Below, piece by piece: positions 27,106 to 36,783 of a stretch of 64,000 nucleotides of DNA; position 1 is the first letter of the stretch; the number at the start of each line of letters is the position of its first letter. A program made the position numbers and the translations under genes. Source of the stretch: Muribaculaceae bacterium (GTDB lineage: Bacteria; Bacteroidota; Bacteroidia; Bacteroidales; Muribaculaceae); contig JAGBWK010000072.1 in assembly GCA_017629835.1 (NCBI GenBank), positions 57,735-121,734 of the forward strand. The letters run 5' to 3'. The notes below the pieces were generated by a model, which was given only the letters and a program-made list of their open reading frames with translations, made no database searches and was not told where the DNA came from.

Positions 27106-27136
27106 TCAATCAGAATAATCACGGAATCTTACAATA

Positions 27137-28525
27137 ATGAAAAGAACTAAAATCGTCGACATCTTCGCGCCCGAGCTTATCGGTCAAGAAGTTTCGGTCA
27201 AAGGTTGGGTGCGCACACGTCGCGGCAACAAGCATGTGCAATTCGTTGCGCTCAACGACGGCTCAACAATAAAGAACATTCAGATAGTGTTCGACCTTGA
27301 GAAATTCTCAGAAGAGGACCTCAAAGCCATTACTACTGGCTCAAGCCTTCACGTCAAAGGTTTGCTCGTAGAGTCAATGGGTAAAGGACAAACTTGTGAG
27401 GTGCAGGCTAATGAATTCGAACTCTACGGAACCGCTCCCGTTGAGTCATACCCCTTGCAGAAAAAGGGTCACACACTCGAATTCCTTCGCGAAATAGCTC
27501 ACCTTCGCCCACGCACTAACACCTTCGGTGCAGTGCTCCGCATCCGTAGCGCGTTGGCCTACGCAATCCACACCTATTTCCAAAACAACGGATTCTTCTA
27601 CCTCCACACTCCACTAATCACTGCAAGCGACTGCGAAGGTGCAGGTGCAATGTTCCAAGTGACAACACTCGATGTTGAAAATCCTCCTCGCAACGAAGAG
27701 GGTAAAGTGGACTATACTCAAGATTTCTTCGGCAAAACTACAGCTCTCACAGTGTCGGGACAGCTCGAAGGTGAGCTCGGAGCAACTGCTCTCGGAGCTA
27801 TCTACACTTTCGGCCCTACATTCCGCGCTGAAAACTCCAACACTCCACGCCACTTGGCTGAGTTCTGGATGATTGAGCCCGAAATCGCTTTCTGCGACAT
27901 CGTTGAAAATATGGATCTCGCTGAAGATTTCCTCAAATACTGTATCAAATATGCCCTCGACAAATGTCGCGATGATATCGAATTCCTCGCTCAAATGTAC
28001 GACAACGACCTGATTGCTCGCCTCGAAGAGGTTTGCAACAGCGAATTCGTGCGCTTGAGCTATACTGAAGGTATCGAAATCCTCGAAAAGTCGGGCAAGA
28101 AATTTGAATTCCCAATCTATTGGGGTGCTGACCTTCAGAGCGAACACGAACGCTACCTCGTTGAAGAACATTTCCGTCGCCCAGTGATTTTAACTGGCTA
28201 TCCCAAGGAAATCAAGGCGTTCTATATGAAGTTGAATGATGACAACAAGACCGTTCGTGCAATGGATGTTCTCTTCCCCAAAATTGGCGAAATCATCGGT
28301 GGTAGCGAACGTGAAGAAAGCTACGACAAGTTGATGAAGCGCATCGAGGAAATGAATATCCCGATGAAAGATATGTGGTGGTATCTCGACACTCGCCGCT
28401 TCGGCACAGTGCCTCACTCAGGCTTCGGACTCGGTTTCGAACGTCTTTGCTTGTTTGTGACAGGTATGACCAATATCCGCGACGTGATTCCATTCCCCCG
28501 CACTCCGGGCAACGCCGAATTCTAA
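27137..28525 (+). CDS. asnS: Asparaginyl-tRNA synthetase
   Basis: This enzyme charges tRNA-Asn with asparagine. It is a class IIb synthetase of 462 residues with an N-terminal OB-fold anticodon domain ([25 protein letters not shown]). Class II motif 2 is in [21 protein letters not shown] and motif 3 in [22 protein letters not shown]. The ending [12 protein letters not shown] is typical of AsnRS rather than AspRS. It follows the split pseudouridine synthase closely and probably shares its promoter. A perfect long hairpin comes after it. Confidence 0.98.
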   Translation: MKRTKIVDIFAPELIGQEVSVKGWVRTRRGNKHVQFVALNDGSTIKNIQIVFDLEKFSEEDLKAITTGSSLHVKGLLVESMGKGQTCEVQANEFELYGTAPVESYPLQKKGHTLEFLREIAHLRPRTNTFGAVLRIRSALAYAIHTYFQNNGFFYLHTPLITASDCEGAGAMFQVTTLDVENPPRNEEGKVDYTQDFFGKTTALTVSGQLEGELGATALGAIYTFGPTFRAENSNTPRHLAEFWMIEPEIAFCDIVENMDLAEDFLKYCIKYALDKCRDDIEFLAQMYDNDLIARLEEVCNSEFVRLSYTEGIEILEKSGKKFEFPIYWGADLQSEHERYLVEEHFRRPVILTGYPKEIKAFYMKLNDDNKTVRAMDVLFPKIGEIIGGSEREESYDKLMKRIEEMNIPMKDMWWYLDTRRFGTVPHSGFGLGFERLCLFVTGMTNIRDVIPFPRTPGNAEF

Positions 28526-28593
28526 GAATCCACGCCGCAATAATGGGGATTAAGGATTCACTCTGAAATTCCACAAAATAAGATTTTCTCTCA

Positions 28594-28639
28594 ATACAAT
28601 CGAGGTCGCCTAACTTTTGAAAGGCGACCTCGATTGTAT
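28594..28639. terminator. Perfect 18-bp hairpin terminator after asnS
   Basis: ATACAATCGAGGTCGCCT (28594-28611) pairs without mismatch with 28622-28639 across a 10-base loop. It lies between convergent asnS and the GH2 gene at 28731 and marks the border between the housekeeping part and the glycan locus. T-runs are weak on both sides. Confidence 0.75.
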
Positions 28640-28730
28640 GTTGTATGTCGATATGTGAGGGTTAGGTACGTGGGAAACGCTAATGTGTGGGTGCGTTACT
28701 CGGGCTGTAGACGTGATGAGTGCGTTGTGT

Positions 28731-31148
28731 TTAGAGCGATTTGAGGTGGACTTTGGTGTGGTTTAGGCGTTCGCCTGAAATGGTTACTGTGATTTCACCC
28801 GGCGCGTCGGTCGTTTCGACTACGGCCACAAGCTTGCCACTAAATGCTCGCATATAGTTTGATGTGAACGATGTCAGGTCGGTGGCGTCGCCGTTGCAGA
28901 GGGCTTTAAGTCGGCCTGCTCCCTTGACGTTGACAAACAGCATTGGCGATGCGTCGGGGCATAATCGTCCTTGATTATCGGTGATGTCGATTGTGATGAA
29001 AGCGAGGTCGCGCCCGTTAGCTTTTAGCGTTTCGCGATCGGTCGAAGCTACAATGTTGCATTGCGATGAGGCGGTGGCAATCGTCTTTCGTTCGCGCTCG
29101 TTGCCGTCGTTGTCGTAGGCTACGACACATATTTCGCCCGGTTGATAGACTACGTTGTCCCACATCAGTCTGTAGCGCAAGAATTTATGCGCTGGGTCAA
29201 CCTTACGGATGCCATGCGACACGCCATTGACAAACAGTTCTGCCTGTGGGTAGTTAGTGTAGCATTGTATGGGGATTGACTGACCTTCGCGTCCTGGCCA
29301 TGTCCAGTGGGGCATAATGTGCAGCACTGGCTCGTCGCTCCACTGGCTTTGGTAGAGGTAGTAGCGATCCTTAGGAATACCAGCGAGGTCGACAATGCCA
29401 AAGTATGAGCTGCGAGAGGGTGCACCTTCGCCGTAGGGCGAGGGCTCGCCAAGGTAGTCGAAACCTGTCCACACAAACTCGCCAAGGAGGAAGGCGTTGT
29501 CGTCCTGCTGAGCAAATTCAGTGTCGGGAGCACTACCCCAAGGCACATATTCCATATCGTAGCTCGATAGCTGGTAGTCGGGGTGCCATGGCTCCCAGTT
29601 GTCGCGTGGAGGAAACTTGTAGATGCCGCGCGAACTGACGGCTGAGGCTGTTTCGCTGCCGTAGAGTATGTATTCGGGGTGCTCGTTGTGGCGGTTGACG
29701 TAGTCAAAGTGTTTGTAGTTGAAGCCTACGATGTCGACTTCGTCAGCAAGCCCGTTGGCTATTGCTCCCCAATGGTTATTGAATCCAGCGGTCGAAGGGC
29801 GCGTTGGGTCTTCGCGACGCACTATTTGGGCAAGCTTTCGTGTAACTTCGGCACCGTCAGCCAAGTCCTGTTCGCGTATCTCGTTGCCGATGCTCCACAT
29901 GATTACAGCTGGGCTGTTGCGGTCGCGGCGGATAAAGTCGGTGAGGTCGCGTTCGGCCCATTGATCAAAGTAGATGTTGTAGCCATTGGGGCATTTGCCG
30001 AGTCGCCATTCGTCGAATGCTTCGTCGATGACCATTAGGCCTATGCTGTCGCAGATAGCTATGAGTTCGCGCGACGGAGGATTGTGGCTTGTGCGTACAG
30101 CATTTGCACCCATTTGCTTCATCATCTGTAGTTGACGCTCGGTAGCTCGATAGTTGACCTCAGCCCCGATTGGCCCAAGGTCGTGGTGAAGGCACACTCC
30201 TTTGAGTTTGGTGTATTTGCTATTGAGGTGGAAGCCTTCGTTGGGATCGAACTCAATAGTGCGGATGCCGAAGCGAGTGGTGTAAGTGTCGAGCGTGTCG
30301 TTGTCGGCTATGATGTGGGTCACTGAACGATAGCAATTCGGTGTTTCGGGACTCCACAAGAGCGGATTTTTGAGCTTGAGGTTTTGTTCAATGAGGTTGT
30401 TTTCGGCGGTCAACGTGTAGCGTCGGTAGGTTGATGCAACCTTGCTGCCGTCGGGGGCGATGATGTCGGTGCTGACCACAGCCTTGAGTGGTTTAGCGGT
30501 AGCGTTGACAATCTCTGTGGCTTGTTTTATGTCGGCGTGCGATTTGGTGATGTTGGGCGTGGTGACAAATGTGCCGTCGAAAGCTACGTGTACGGGATTG
30601 GTAACTACCATTCTGACAGGGCGATATATCCCTGCTCCTGTGTAGAATCGCGACATCTCGGGTAGGTTTTCTACTCTCACTTCGAGGTCGTTGCTACCCG
30701 GCTTTAGATAATCGGTTATATCTACTGAAAATGAGGCATAGCCGTAGGGGCGGTATGCGACCTCAATGCCGTTGATGTATATTTTGGCATTGCTCATCAC
30801 TCCGTCGAATTCAAGGCTTGTGCGTTTCGAGGCGTCAGGCGCTACGATTGTAGTGCGGTAGATGCCAATGCCAGTAGCTGGAAGTGCACCAGTTCGCCCT
30901 GTACGCAGTCGTGCCTCGGTTTCGCCGTCTTCGATTACTTTCGTGTATTGCATATCCTCGTTGAGGTTGAACGGCCCGGCAATAGCCCAGTCGTGAGGTA
31001 CGCTGACCGATTGCCATTCATAGTCGGGGGTGACGTCGGTCACTTCTCCGCGATGAAATATCCAACCATTACGCAATTCAATCACGTCGCGAGCCGATGC
31101 GAAAGTAGTTGATGCTACGAAAGTAAGAAAAATGAGTAACTGTTTCAT
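28731..31148 (-). CDS. Secreted GH2 beta-galactosidase-type glycoside hydrolase
   Basis: An 805-residue enzyme with a signal peptide (cut near FASA). The GH2 jelly-roll starts RNGWIFHRGEV and PHDWAIAGPFN. The immunoglobulin-like and TIM-barrel domains follow, with the acid/base Glu423 in MWSIGNEIREQD and the nucleophile Glu499 in LYGSETAS. NAVRTSHNPPSRE is the usual substrate-site motif. A further C-terminal domain (about 690-805) is of the bacterial Ig or DUF4982 kind. GH2 removes beta-galactose, beta-glucuronate or beta-mannose, and the motifs fit galactosidase best. A terminator-like hairpin separates it from the upstream GH3. Confidence 0.92.
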   Translation of the reverse strand: MKQLLIFLTFVASTTFASARDVIELRNGWIFHRGEVTDVTPDYEWQSVSVPHDWAIAGPFNLNEDMQYTKVIEDGETEARLRTGRTGALPATGIGIYRTTIVAPDASKRTSLEFDGVMSNAKIYINGIEVAYRPYGYASFSVDITDYLKPGSNDLEVRVENLPEMSRFYTGAGIYRPVRMVVTNPVHVAFDGTFVTTPNITKSHADIKQATEIVNATAKPLKAVVSTDIIAPDGSKVASTYRRYTLTAENNLIEQNLKLKNPLLWSPETPNCYRSVTHIIADNDTLDTYTTRFGIRTIEFDPNEGFHLNSKYTKLKGVCLHHDLGPIGAEVNYRATERQLQMMKQMGANAVRTSHNPPSRELIAICDSIGLMVIDEAFDEWRLGKCPNGYNIYFDQWAERDLTDFIRRDRNSPAVIMWSIGNEIREQDLADGAEVTRKLAQIVRREDPTRPSTAGFNNHWGAIANGLADEVDIVGFNYKHFDYVNRHNEHPEYILYGSETASAVSSRGIYKFPPRDNWEPWHPDYQLSSYDMEYVPWGSAPDTEFAQQDDNAFLLGEFVWTGFDYLGEPSPYGEGAPSRSSYFGIVDLAGIPKDRYYLYQSQWSDEPVLHIMPHWTWPGREGQSIPIQCYTNYPQAELFVNGVSHGIRKVDPAHKFLRYRLMWDNVVYQPGEICVVAYDNDGNERERKTIATASSQCNIVASTDRETLKANGRDLAFITIDITDNQGRLCPDASPMLFVNVKGAGRLKALCNGDATDLTSFTSNYMRAFSGKLVAVVETTDAPGEITVTISGERLNHTKVHLKSL

Positions 31149-31170
31149 ATTCAGTGGTGTAAAAACAAAA

Positions 31171-31205
31171 CTCTCTCGCAGCTGAGTGTATCAGCGACGA
31201 GAGAG
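31171..31205 (-). terminator. Terminator-like hairpin between GH3 and GH2 in the PUL
   Basis: CTCTCTCG (31171-31178) pairs with CGAGAGAG (31198-31205). Inside it GCTGA (31181-31185) pairs with TCAGC (31191-31195). On the - strand the stem is followed by TTTTGTTTTTAC. It would end or weaken transcription after GH3 and before the GH2 gene. Confidence 0.75.
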
Positions 31206-31221
31206 CTTTTGGATTATTGGT

Positions 31222-33783
31222 TTATTCTATAACGAATGAGCCTGAGAGTTTGGTGTCGGCTGAAGAAGCACCAACGTAGATTTCGTAAGTGCCTTTAGGA
31301 GTGACAAACGCCTTGCTGTTTTCATCCCAGTAGCGGAGTTCCTTAACGGGGATGTCGATTGTGACGTTTTCGGTCTTACCTTTGGCTACGGTTACGCGTT
31401 TGAAGCCTTTGAGCTGACGGATAGGCATATATGTGCCTGTTTCGGGATATTTTACATATACCTGTGCTACTTCGTCGCCATTGTATTTGCCAGTGTTGCT
31501 GAGTTTGAACGACACTTTTACGTTGGTAGCGTCGTCGGTGAGTTCAGTAGTGAGGTTTTTGTAGCGGAACTTAGTGTAGCTCAAACCATAACCGAATGGG
31601 TAGAGTGGTTTGCCAGTGAAATACTGGTATGTGCGGCCTTTGCCTGAAGTCAATGAGTAGTCGTTGAATTCGGGGAGGTCGTCCATTGAGCTGTAGAATG
31701 TGAGAGGCAAGCGTCCGCCGGGGTTATATTTGCCGAAGAGGGCTTCAGCTACGGCGTTACCACCCTGTTCGCCAGGATACCATGCATCGAGGATTGCAGG
31801 CACGTTTTCATCAATCCAGTTGATAGCGATTGAGCTACCAGCTACGAGCACAACAACTGTGCGAGGATTAATCTTCATGATTTCTTGGATGAATTCGCGC
31901 TGGTCAGAGGGGAGGTCGAGAGTGTAGCGGTCCTGACCTTCGCGTTCGATTGATTTATCGATACCAAGCACTGCAACGCATACGTCAGCTTCAGCAGCAG
32001 CCTTGCCAGCGTCGCCGTAGAGTGAAATGCGGTCAGTGTCGTCGAGGATAGGAGCACGCCAGTTCAGACGAGCATATTTGTCGCCACCACCGTCGTAGTA
32101 TTCTACAACGAGGTCGTATTGGCGTCCAGCTTCGAGGTAAACGGGGCAGTCGTCGGCTGTAGCAGCGCGGCTTACCCATGAATCGATGAGTTTTTTGCCG
32201 TCAATCCAAACGCGGCAACCGTCGTCCGACACCATTGAGAGGATATATTCGCCAGTGATAGTGGGCGCAAGTTTGCCGCTCCAGCGGATTGACATAGGAG
32301 CCTTTGGCCAGAATGGATCTGGTGGTTGGCTTGCTGGGTCGTAGTAGATTTCTTCGTCGATACGAGTGCGAGGAGTTCCTTCGAGGCGGTCGTTGGGGAA
32401 ATATTCAGCCTTAAGGCCTTCGGGGAAGAAGTCCTTGCTAATAGGTTCATAGCCAGTAGCGAGCGATTTCCATGGAGCGTGGATTACGTTTACTTTGTCG
32501 CCAACCATGTTGCGGATGCCTTGAAGCACTGACACTGGCTCATTTACTGGAGTGCCGCTATAGTCGCCAAATTCGCAGCGGTCAGCATTCAAGCCAACAA
32601 CAGCGATTGATTTGATTTTCTTGGGGTTTAAGGGCAAGAAGTTGTTCTCATTTTTGAGAAGCACGAGGCTCTGGCGAGCTACTTCGAGAGCGAGTTCTTG
32701 GTGTTCAGCTGAGCCTACTACGTCGGGGCTAATCGAATTGTAGGGGTTGAGAGCGGGGTCGTCGAACAGACCGAGCAACATACGTCCGCGAAGGATGCGG
32801 TAAGCAACTGAGTCGATTTGAGCTTCGCTGACGCGATAGTCGCGGTAAGCGTTCAATAGGGGCTGAGTATAGACGTTGTCGGCACATTCGATGTCGAGAC
32901 CAGCGTTCATCATAAGTTGAGCGGCAGTTTCGTAGTCGCGCACATATTTATGCTGTGTAATCATCCATTGTGGTGCAGAGCAGTCCGACACGATGTAGCC
33001 TTGGAATCCCCAGTCGCCACGAAGCACTTTCTGAATGAGATAGTGGTTGACTGTACAGGGCACGCCATTGACAGCATTGTAGGCGGTCATGATTGACTGT
33101 GCTTTAGCGTCGACGATACAACGTTCGAATGCTGGGAGATAATATTCGCGCAGGTCGCGTTCTGAGATAACGGCGTTGCACGATGCGCGATTGTGCTCTT
33201 CGTTGTTAGCCGCAAAGTGCTTTGGAGTTGATACGCACTTGATGTAGCGAGGGTGGTCGCCTTGCAAACCACGAACAAATGCCATACCGATTTGACCAGT
33301 GAGGAATGGGTCTTCACCGTAAGTTTCGGGTGTGCGTCCCCAACGTGGGTCGCGAGCCATATTCACTGTAGGCGACCAGAAAGTCAGAAGGTCGCTTGAG
33401 CCGTCGTGTTGGTCGCGTCCGAGGTTGAAGAAATTCCATTTACCACGAGCTTCATCTGAAATAGCTGTTGCTTCGCGGTGGATAAGTTCGGGGTTCCATG
33501 TTGCAGCCATTGCGATAGCTTGTGGGAACACAGTGAATTTACCGGGGCGAACGACGCCATGGAGCGCTTCGTTACCATGGTAGTATTTGTCGATGCCAAG
33601 TCGAGGGATTGCAGGAGCTCCGTGAATCATCATCGAAACTTTCTCTTCGACAGTCATTTTCGATAGCAAGTCGTTGATGCGGTCATGCATAGGTGCCGAT
33701 GGGTCTTTCCATAGGTCATCAGCATTAGCTGTGAATGCAGTTAATGCGACAGCTGCAGCAGCGAATAGTTTTACGAGTTTCAT
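31222..33783 (-). CDS. Secreted GH3 beta-glucosidase with PA14 insert
   Basis: 853 residues with a signal peptide (cut near TANA). The N-terminal GH3 barrel contains the nucleophile Asp267 in GYIVSDCSAPQW and the motif GRTPETYGEDPFL. The second GH3 domain carries a PA14 insert (about residues 450-600: EGLKAEYFPNDRLEGTPRT, SDDGCRVWIDGKKLIDSW). PA14 inserts shape the active-site entrance in beta-glucosidases of this type. The C-terminus is fibronectin-like. It follows two GH30 genes in the same direction, a pairing used elsewhere to cut a beta-glucan and then release glucose. Other beta-linked sugars are possible. Confidence 0.93.
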   Translation of the reverse strand: MKLVKLFAAAAVALTAFTANADDLWKDPSAPMHDRINDLLSKMTVEEKVSMMIHGAPAIPRLGIDKYYHGNEALHGVVRPGKFTVFPQAIAMAATWNPELIHREATAISDEARGKWNFFNLGRDQHDGSSDLLTFWSPTVNMARDPRWGRTPETYGEDPFLTGQIGMAFVRGLQGDHPRYIKCVSTPKHFAANNEEHNRASCNAVISERDLREYYLPAFERCIVDAKAQSIMTAYNAVNGVPCTVNHYLIQKVLRGDWGFQGYIVSDCSAPQWMITQHKYVRDYETAAQLMMNAGLDIECADNVYTQPLLNAYRDYRVSEAQIDSVAYRILRGRMLLGLFDDPALNPYNSISPDVVGSAEHQELALEVARQSLVLLKNENNFLPLNPKKIKSIAVVGLNADRCEFGDYSGTPVNEPVSVLQGIRNMVGDKVNVIHAPWKSLATGYEPISKDFFPEGLKAEYFPNDRLEGTPRTRIDEEIYYDPASQPPDPFWPKAPMSIRWSGKLAPTITGEYILSMVSDDGCRVWIDGKKLIDSWVSRAATADDCPVYLEAGRQYDLVVEYYDGGGDKYARLNWRAPILDDTDRISLYGDAGKAAAEADVCVAVLGIDKSIEREGQDRYTLDLPSDQREFIQEIMKINPRTVVVLVAGSSIAINWIDENVPAILDAWYPGEQGGNAVAEALFGKYNPGGRLPLTFYSSMDDLPEFNDYSLTSGKGRTYQYFTGKPLYPFGYGLSYTKFRYKNLTTELTDDATNVKVSFKLSNTGKYNGDEVAQVYVKYPETGTYMPIRQLKGFKRVTVAKGKTENVTIDIPVKELRYWDENSKAFVTPKGTYEIYVGASSADTKLSGSFVIE

Positions 33784-33818
33784 CTTTGAATTATGTTATT
33801 TATATTATTACGTAAGGA

Positions 33819-35282
33819 TTAATTCTTGTATGTTTTGCTCAATGGATTTTCACCAAATTGAAGCGTGTTGAACGATTTTGGTTGAAGTTCGATGTTAAGC
33901 ACTTTGCCTTCCACTTGAATTGCTACAGTTTTAGGCTCGTTCTGGCGGTTAACAGCAATGACTGCAATAGTTCCGTCGGGGTTGCGGAATGCTAATGCAT
34001 CAGCTTCACTATTATCGCCGATAACTAAGCGGTAAGCACCAGGCTGAACGTTGTGAGCAAGGTGGCGCATCAGGTAAAATTCAGGATGATATACCACCTC
34101 TTTAGTCTTAGGATTGACTGATATCAATGAGTTTTGTTTCCAACCCCAAGGGCTGACTCCAGTATCGTCGAGCACCATATTCCAGTAGGTGAAGCAGCGA
34201 GCGCCGTTGCGCAGATAGTGGCTAATCTGCCACCATGTGTGTTCGGCTGCGCCCCAGTCGTTTGAGCCGTTGCCACACTCAGCTTCAGTGTGCATCATTT
34301 TGAGGTGGGGGTACTCTTTGTTGATGTATGGAATTGCGCCTTTGCCGTCCCATTGATAGCCTGCACCCTTGAAATAGCGTTTTGCTTTGGGGTCGTTGAG
34401 CGCTATGCGCGAGAATTCGGGGTTGTCGCGGTTGATTGTGCCGAAAATGATTTCGGTGTCGATACCCTCTTCTTCAAATTTAGGTCCGAGGAAGTTGCCA
34501 ACGAAGTAAGCCATATCTTCTGGTCGCCAGTTGCAGCTTGGGAAGATATGATTTGAGCAAGGCTCATTCTGGATGCAGATATTTTCGATATGGATGCCCT
34601 CTTTACCATATTCTTGAACGAATTTGGTGAAATATAGAGCGTAAGCCTTGAGGTAGCCATATTGCATCTTAAATCCGGTGGTGGGCAGTTCGAGTTCTTT
34701 GTCGCGAGGCAACCCATTATGATTTGGTGTGCTCTTGTCGTAGCTGCTGGCGTAGTGGTTGTTGGTTTTCATCCAGCCCGGAGGGCTCCAAGGCGAGGCC
34801 CAGATTTTGAGGTCGGGGCGGAATGCTTTAGCTTCCTTAATGTAGCGCATAAGGATGTGACGGTCGCGGTCGATACTGAAGTTAATCATTTCGAAGTCGT
34901 CGATTACGTCGTTGAGCGAATAGAAATTCATAGCATAGTCGCTCGCACCGATAGGCATACGACAGTAGTTGAAGTTTGAGCCTTCCGGACTAAAAAGGTC
35001 TTTAAGAATTTGATTCTTAGCCTCTTCAGGTATTTGGCAGAGCATATCCCAGCCGATTTCGTTGAATGTGCCACCAATACCGTCGATTACCTGAGCTGAG
35101 TCGCCAGTTACGACAAGCAGTTGGGCATTTTCGGCTGGCGTTTCAGCCCATTTGGGGCTCTTAGTAGTGGCCCAAGGTTTGGCTTCGGTTGTTACGTGCC
35201 ATTGAACTTTTTGAGCGTTTGACGCTAAAGCGGCCATTGCCATCGCGATTGCTATGGCTGATATGCGAGCTATGTTATTCAT
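33819..35282 (-). CDS. Secreted GH30 glycoside hydrolase (first of two)
   Basis: 487 residues, signal peptide cut near SNAQ. The GH30 barrel shows the acid/base Glu240 in ICIQNEPCSNH and the nucleophile Glu333 in MHTEAECGNGSNDW. The motif DLKIWASPWSPPGWMKTNNHY is characteristic. The beta-sandwich side domain includes FRNPDGTIAVIAVNRQ. The pattern DFEMINFSIDRDRHILMRYI resembles the subfamily known for endo-beta-1,6-glucanase, but beta-1,6-galactanase or glucosylceramidase activity cannot be excluded. Its ATG overlaps the stop of the upstream GH30 gene by 8 bases, so translation is coupled. Confidence 0.92.
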   Translation of the reverse strand: MNNIARISAIAIAMAMAALASNAQKVQWHVTTEAKPWATTKSPKWAETPAENAQLLVVTGDSAQVIDGIGGTFNEIGWDMLCQIPEEAKNQILKDLFSPEGSNFNYCRMPIGASDYAMNFYSLNDVIDDFEMINFSIDRDRHILMRYIKEAKAFRPDLKIWASPWSPPGWMKTNNHYASSYDKSTPNHNGLPRDKELELPTTGFKMQYGYLKAYALYFTKFVQEYGKEGIHIENICIQNEPCSNHIFPSCNWRPEDMAYFVGNFLGPKFEEEGIDTEIIFGTINRDNPEFSRIALNDPKAKRYFKGAGYQWDGKGAIPYINKEYPHLKMMHTEAECGNGSNDWGAAEHTWWQISHYLRNGARCFTYWNMVLDDTGVSPWGWKQNSLISVNPKTKEVVYHPEFYLMRHLAHNVQPGAYRLVIGDNSEADALAFRNPDGTIAVIAVNRQNEPKTVAIQVEGKVLNIELQPKSFNTLQFGENPLSKTYKN

Positions 35283-36684
35283 TGATAGTGAATGTATTGA
35301 ATGAGTGAGGCTCTAAGTTAACTGTTATTACGCTGTCGCCAAATGTGATAGCGACTTTGCGAGCTGAGTCGTCGGGATTGTGCATTACGCAGATTACCGA
35401 GCCGTCGGGATTGCGGAACGCCAATGTTTTGTCGGTGAGACCCATTAAGTGAAGACGCATTGCGCCAGGCTTTACGAAGTGGCTGAAATGCTTCATTACG
35501 TAGTATTCGGGTGTGCAACGCACTGTTTTTGCTTTTGAATCCACTACGAAGAGGGCGTTTTGGCTCCAGCCCCATGTGCTTAAGCATTCATCTTGAAGCA
35601 CCATATTCCAGTAGGTGTAGATTGAAGCACCCCCTTGGATATATTTTTTGATAAGGCTGAAAGTGTATTCAGCTGCTTTCCAGTCGTTGTCGCCGCTACC
35701 ACATTCGTTTTCAGTTTGAATGATAGGAAGGTCGAGGTATTTGCGGTGCACATCGTCGACAACATCTTTGCCTTCCCATTGGAATCCGATACCTTTGATA
35801 TATTTTGAGGCAGTAGGGTGGTTGAGCATAAAATCGATATGCTCCATGTTGTTGGTGTTGAGAGTGCCGAGCCAAAGTTCAACGTCGGGATGATTTTTCT
35901 CAAATTCCGGGCCGAGATAGTTGCCAATGAAATTAGTCATACCCTTAGGAGTCCAGGAGGTGTTGGGCCAAATATTGAAGGTGTAAGGCTCATTTTGGAA
36001 TTGAATCATTGAGATTTTAATCCCTTTCTTAGCGTACTCTTCAACGTAGCGAGAGAAATATTTGCTATAGGTGCGCAGATATTTTTCTTCCTGAATGAAT
36101 TGGTCGTTGCCAGTGGGGACCTCTTTGTCGGGTGATAGACCATTGAGTTTGTCGGCACGGTTTGAATAGTGACGGTTGGTTTTCATCCATTGAGGAGGGC
36201 TCCAAGGTGATGCCCAAAGCTTCATGTCGGGGTTGATTTTGAGCGCAGCTTTGATGTAGGGAATGAGGTTGCGCTTATCGTGCTTGATTGAGAAGCGTTT
36301 CAACTCGAAGTCGCCGTCGGTTTCATCGTAGCTATACCATTCGGTTGCGAAGTCGTTCGCGCCGATAGGAGTGCGGTTGATTGTGAAATTGGCACCTTCG
36401 GGGCTGAAAAGGTCGTTGAGAATCGAGTTGCGAGTCTGCTTGTCGAGATGACCAAGAGCAATCCAACCAAGTTCGTTGAAACATGCGCCAAAGCCTTGAA
36501 TCTGTTGATCGGTGTAGTTCGTAATCAGAATGTCGTTGGGCACGTGACGGTCGTAGGGGGTGATTTCTACGTTACCACCATTGCGCCATTGTTCAGCATC
36601 GGTTGAGCATGTCCAATCCACTGTGATAGCAAATGTGGGCAGTGCGGCAATTGCCAATGTTAGAGCTGTGATAAAGCGGTTCAT
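35275..36684 (-). CDS. Secreted GH30 glycoside hydrolase (second of two)
   Basis: 469 residues with a signal peptide ending near TFAI. The acid/base is Glu232 in IQFQNEPYTFNIWP and the nucleophile Glu325 in IIQTENECGSGDNDW. It shares the SPWSPPQWMKTNRHYSN block with the neighbouring GH30, so the pair probably came from a duplication, but the two have diverged strongly. TDGDFELKRFSIKHDKRNLIPYI again recalls GH30 endo-beta-1,6-glucanases. An 8-base overlap joins it to the next gene. The two enzymes may cut different linkages or chain lengths. Confidence 0.92.
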   Translation of the reverse strand: MNRFITALTLAIAALPTFAITVDWTCSTDAEQWRNGGNVEITPYDRHVPNDILITNYTDQQIQGFGACFNELGWIALGHLDKQTRNSILNDLFSPEGANFTINRTPIGANDFATEWYSYDETDGDFELKRFSIKHDKRNLIPYIKAALKINPDMKLWASPWSPPQWMKTNRHYSNRADKLNGLSPDKEVPTGNDQFIQEEKYLRTYSKYFSRYVEEYAKKGIKISMIQFQNEPYTFNIWPNTSWTPKGMTNFIGNYLGPEFEKNHPDVELWLGTLNTNNMEHIDFMLNHPTASKYIKGIGFQWEGKDVVDDVHRKYLDLPIIQTENECGSGDNDWKAAEYTFSLIKKYIQGGASIYTYWNMVLQDECLSTWGWSQNALFVVDSKAKTVRCTPEYYVMKHFSHFVKPGAMRLHLMGLTDKTLAFRNPDGSVICVMHNPDDSARKVAITFGDSVITVNLEPHSFNTFTINE

Positions 36685-36783
36685 TATATTTGTTTAATTT
36701 GTTTTTTGATTGGTAGTTAAGTAGCTTAACTTAATTACAGTATATGATAATGAGAGAGCGTTGTAGTCAGGTTTTTGGGTGAC

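Noticed and set aside
36716..36730. GTTAAG/CTTAAC hairpin before the second GH30 gene as a terminator
   Set aside because: The stem is 6 bp and AT-rich with a 3-base loop and no following T-run.
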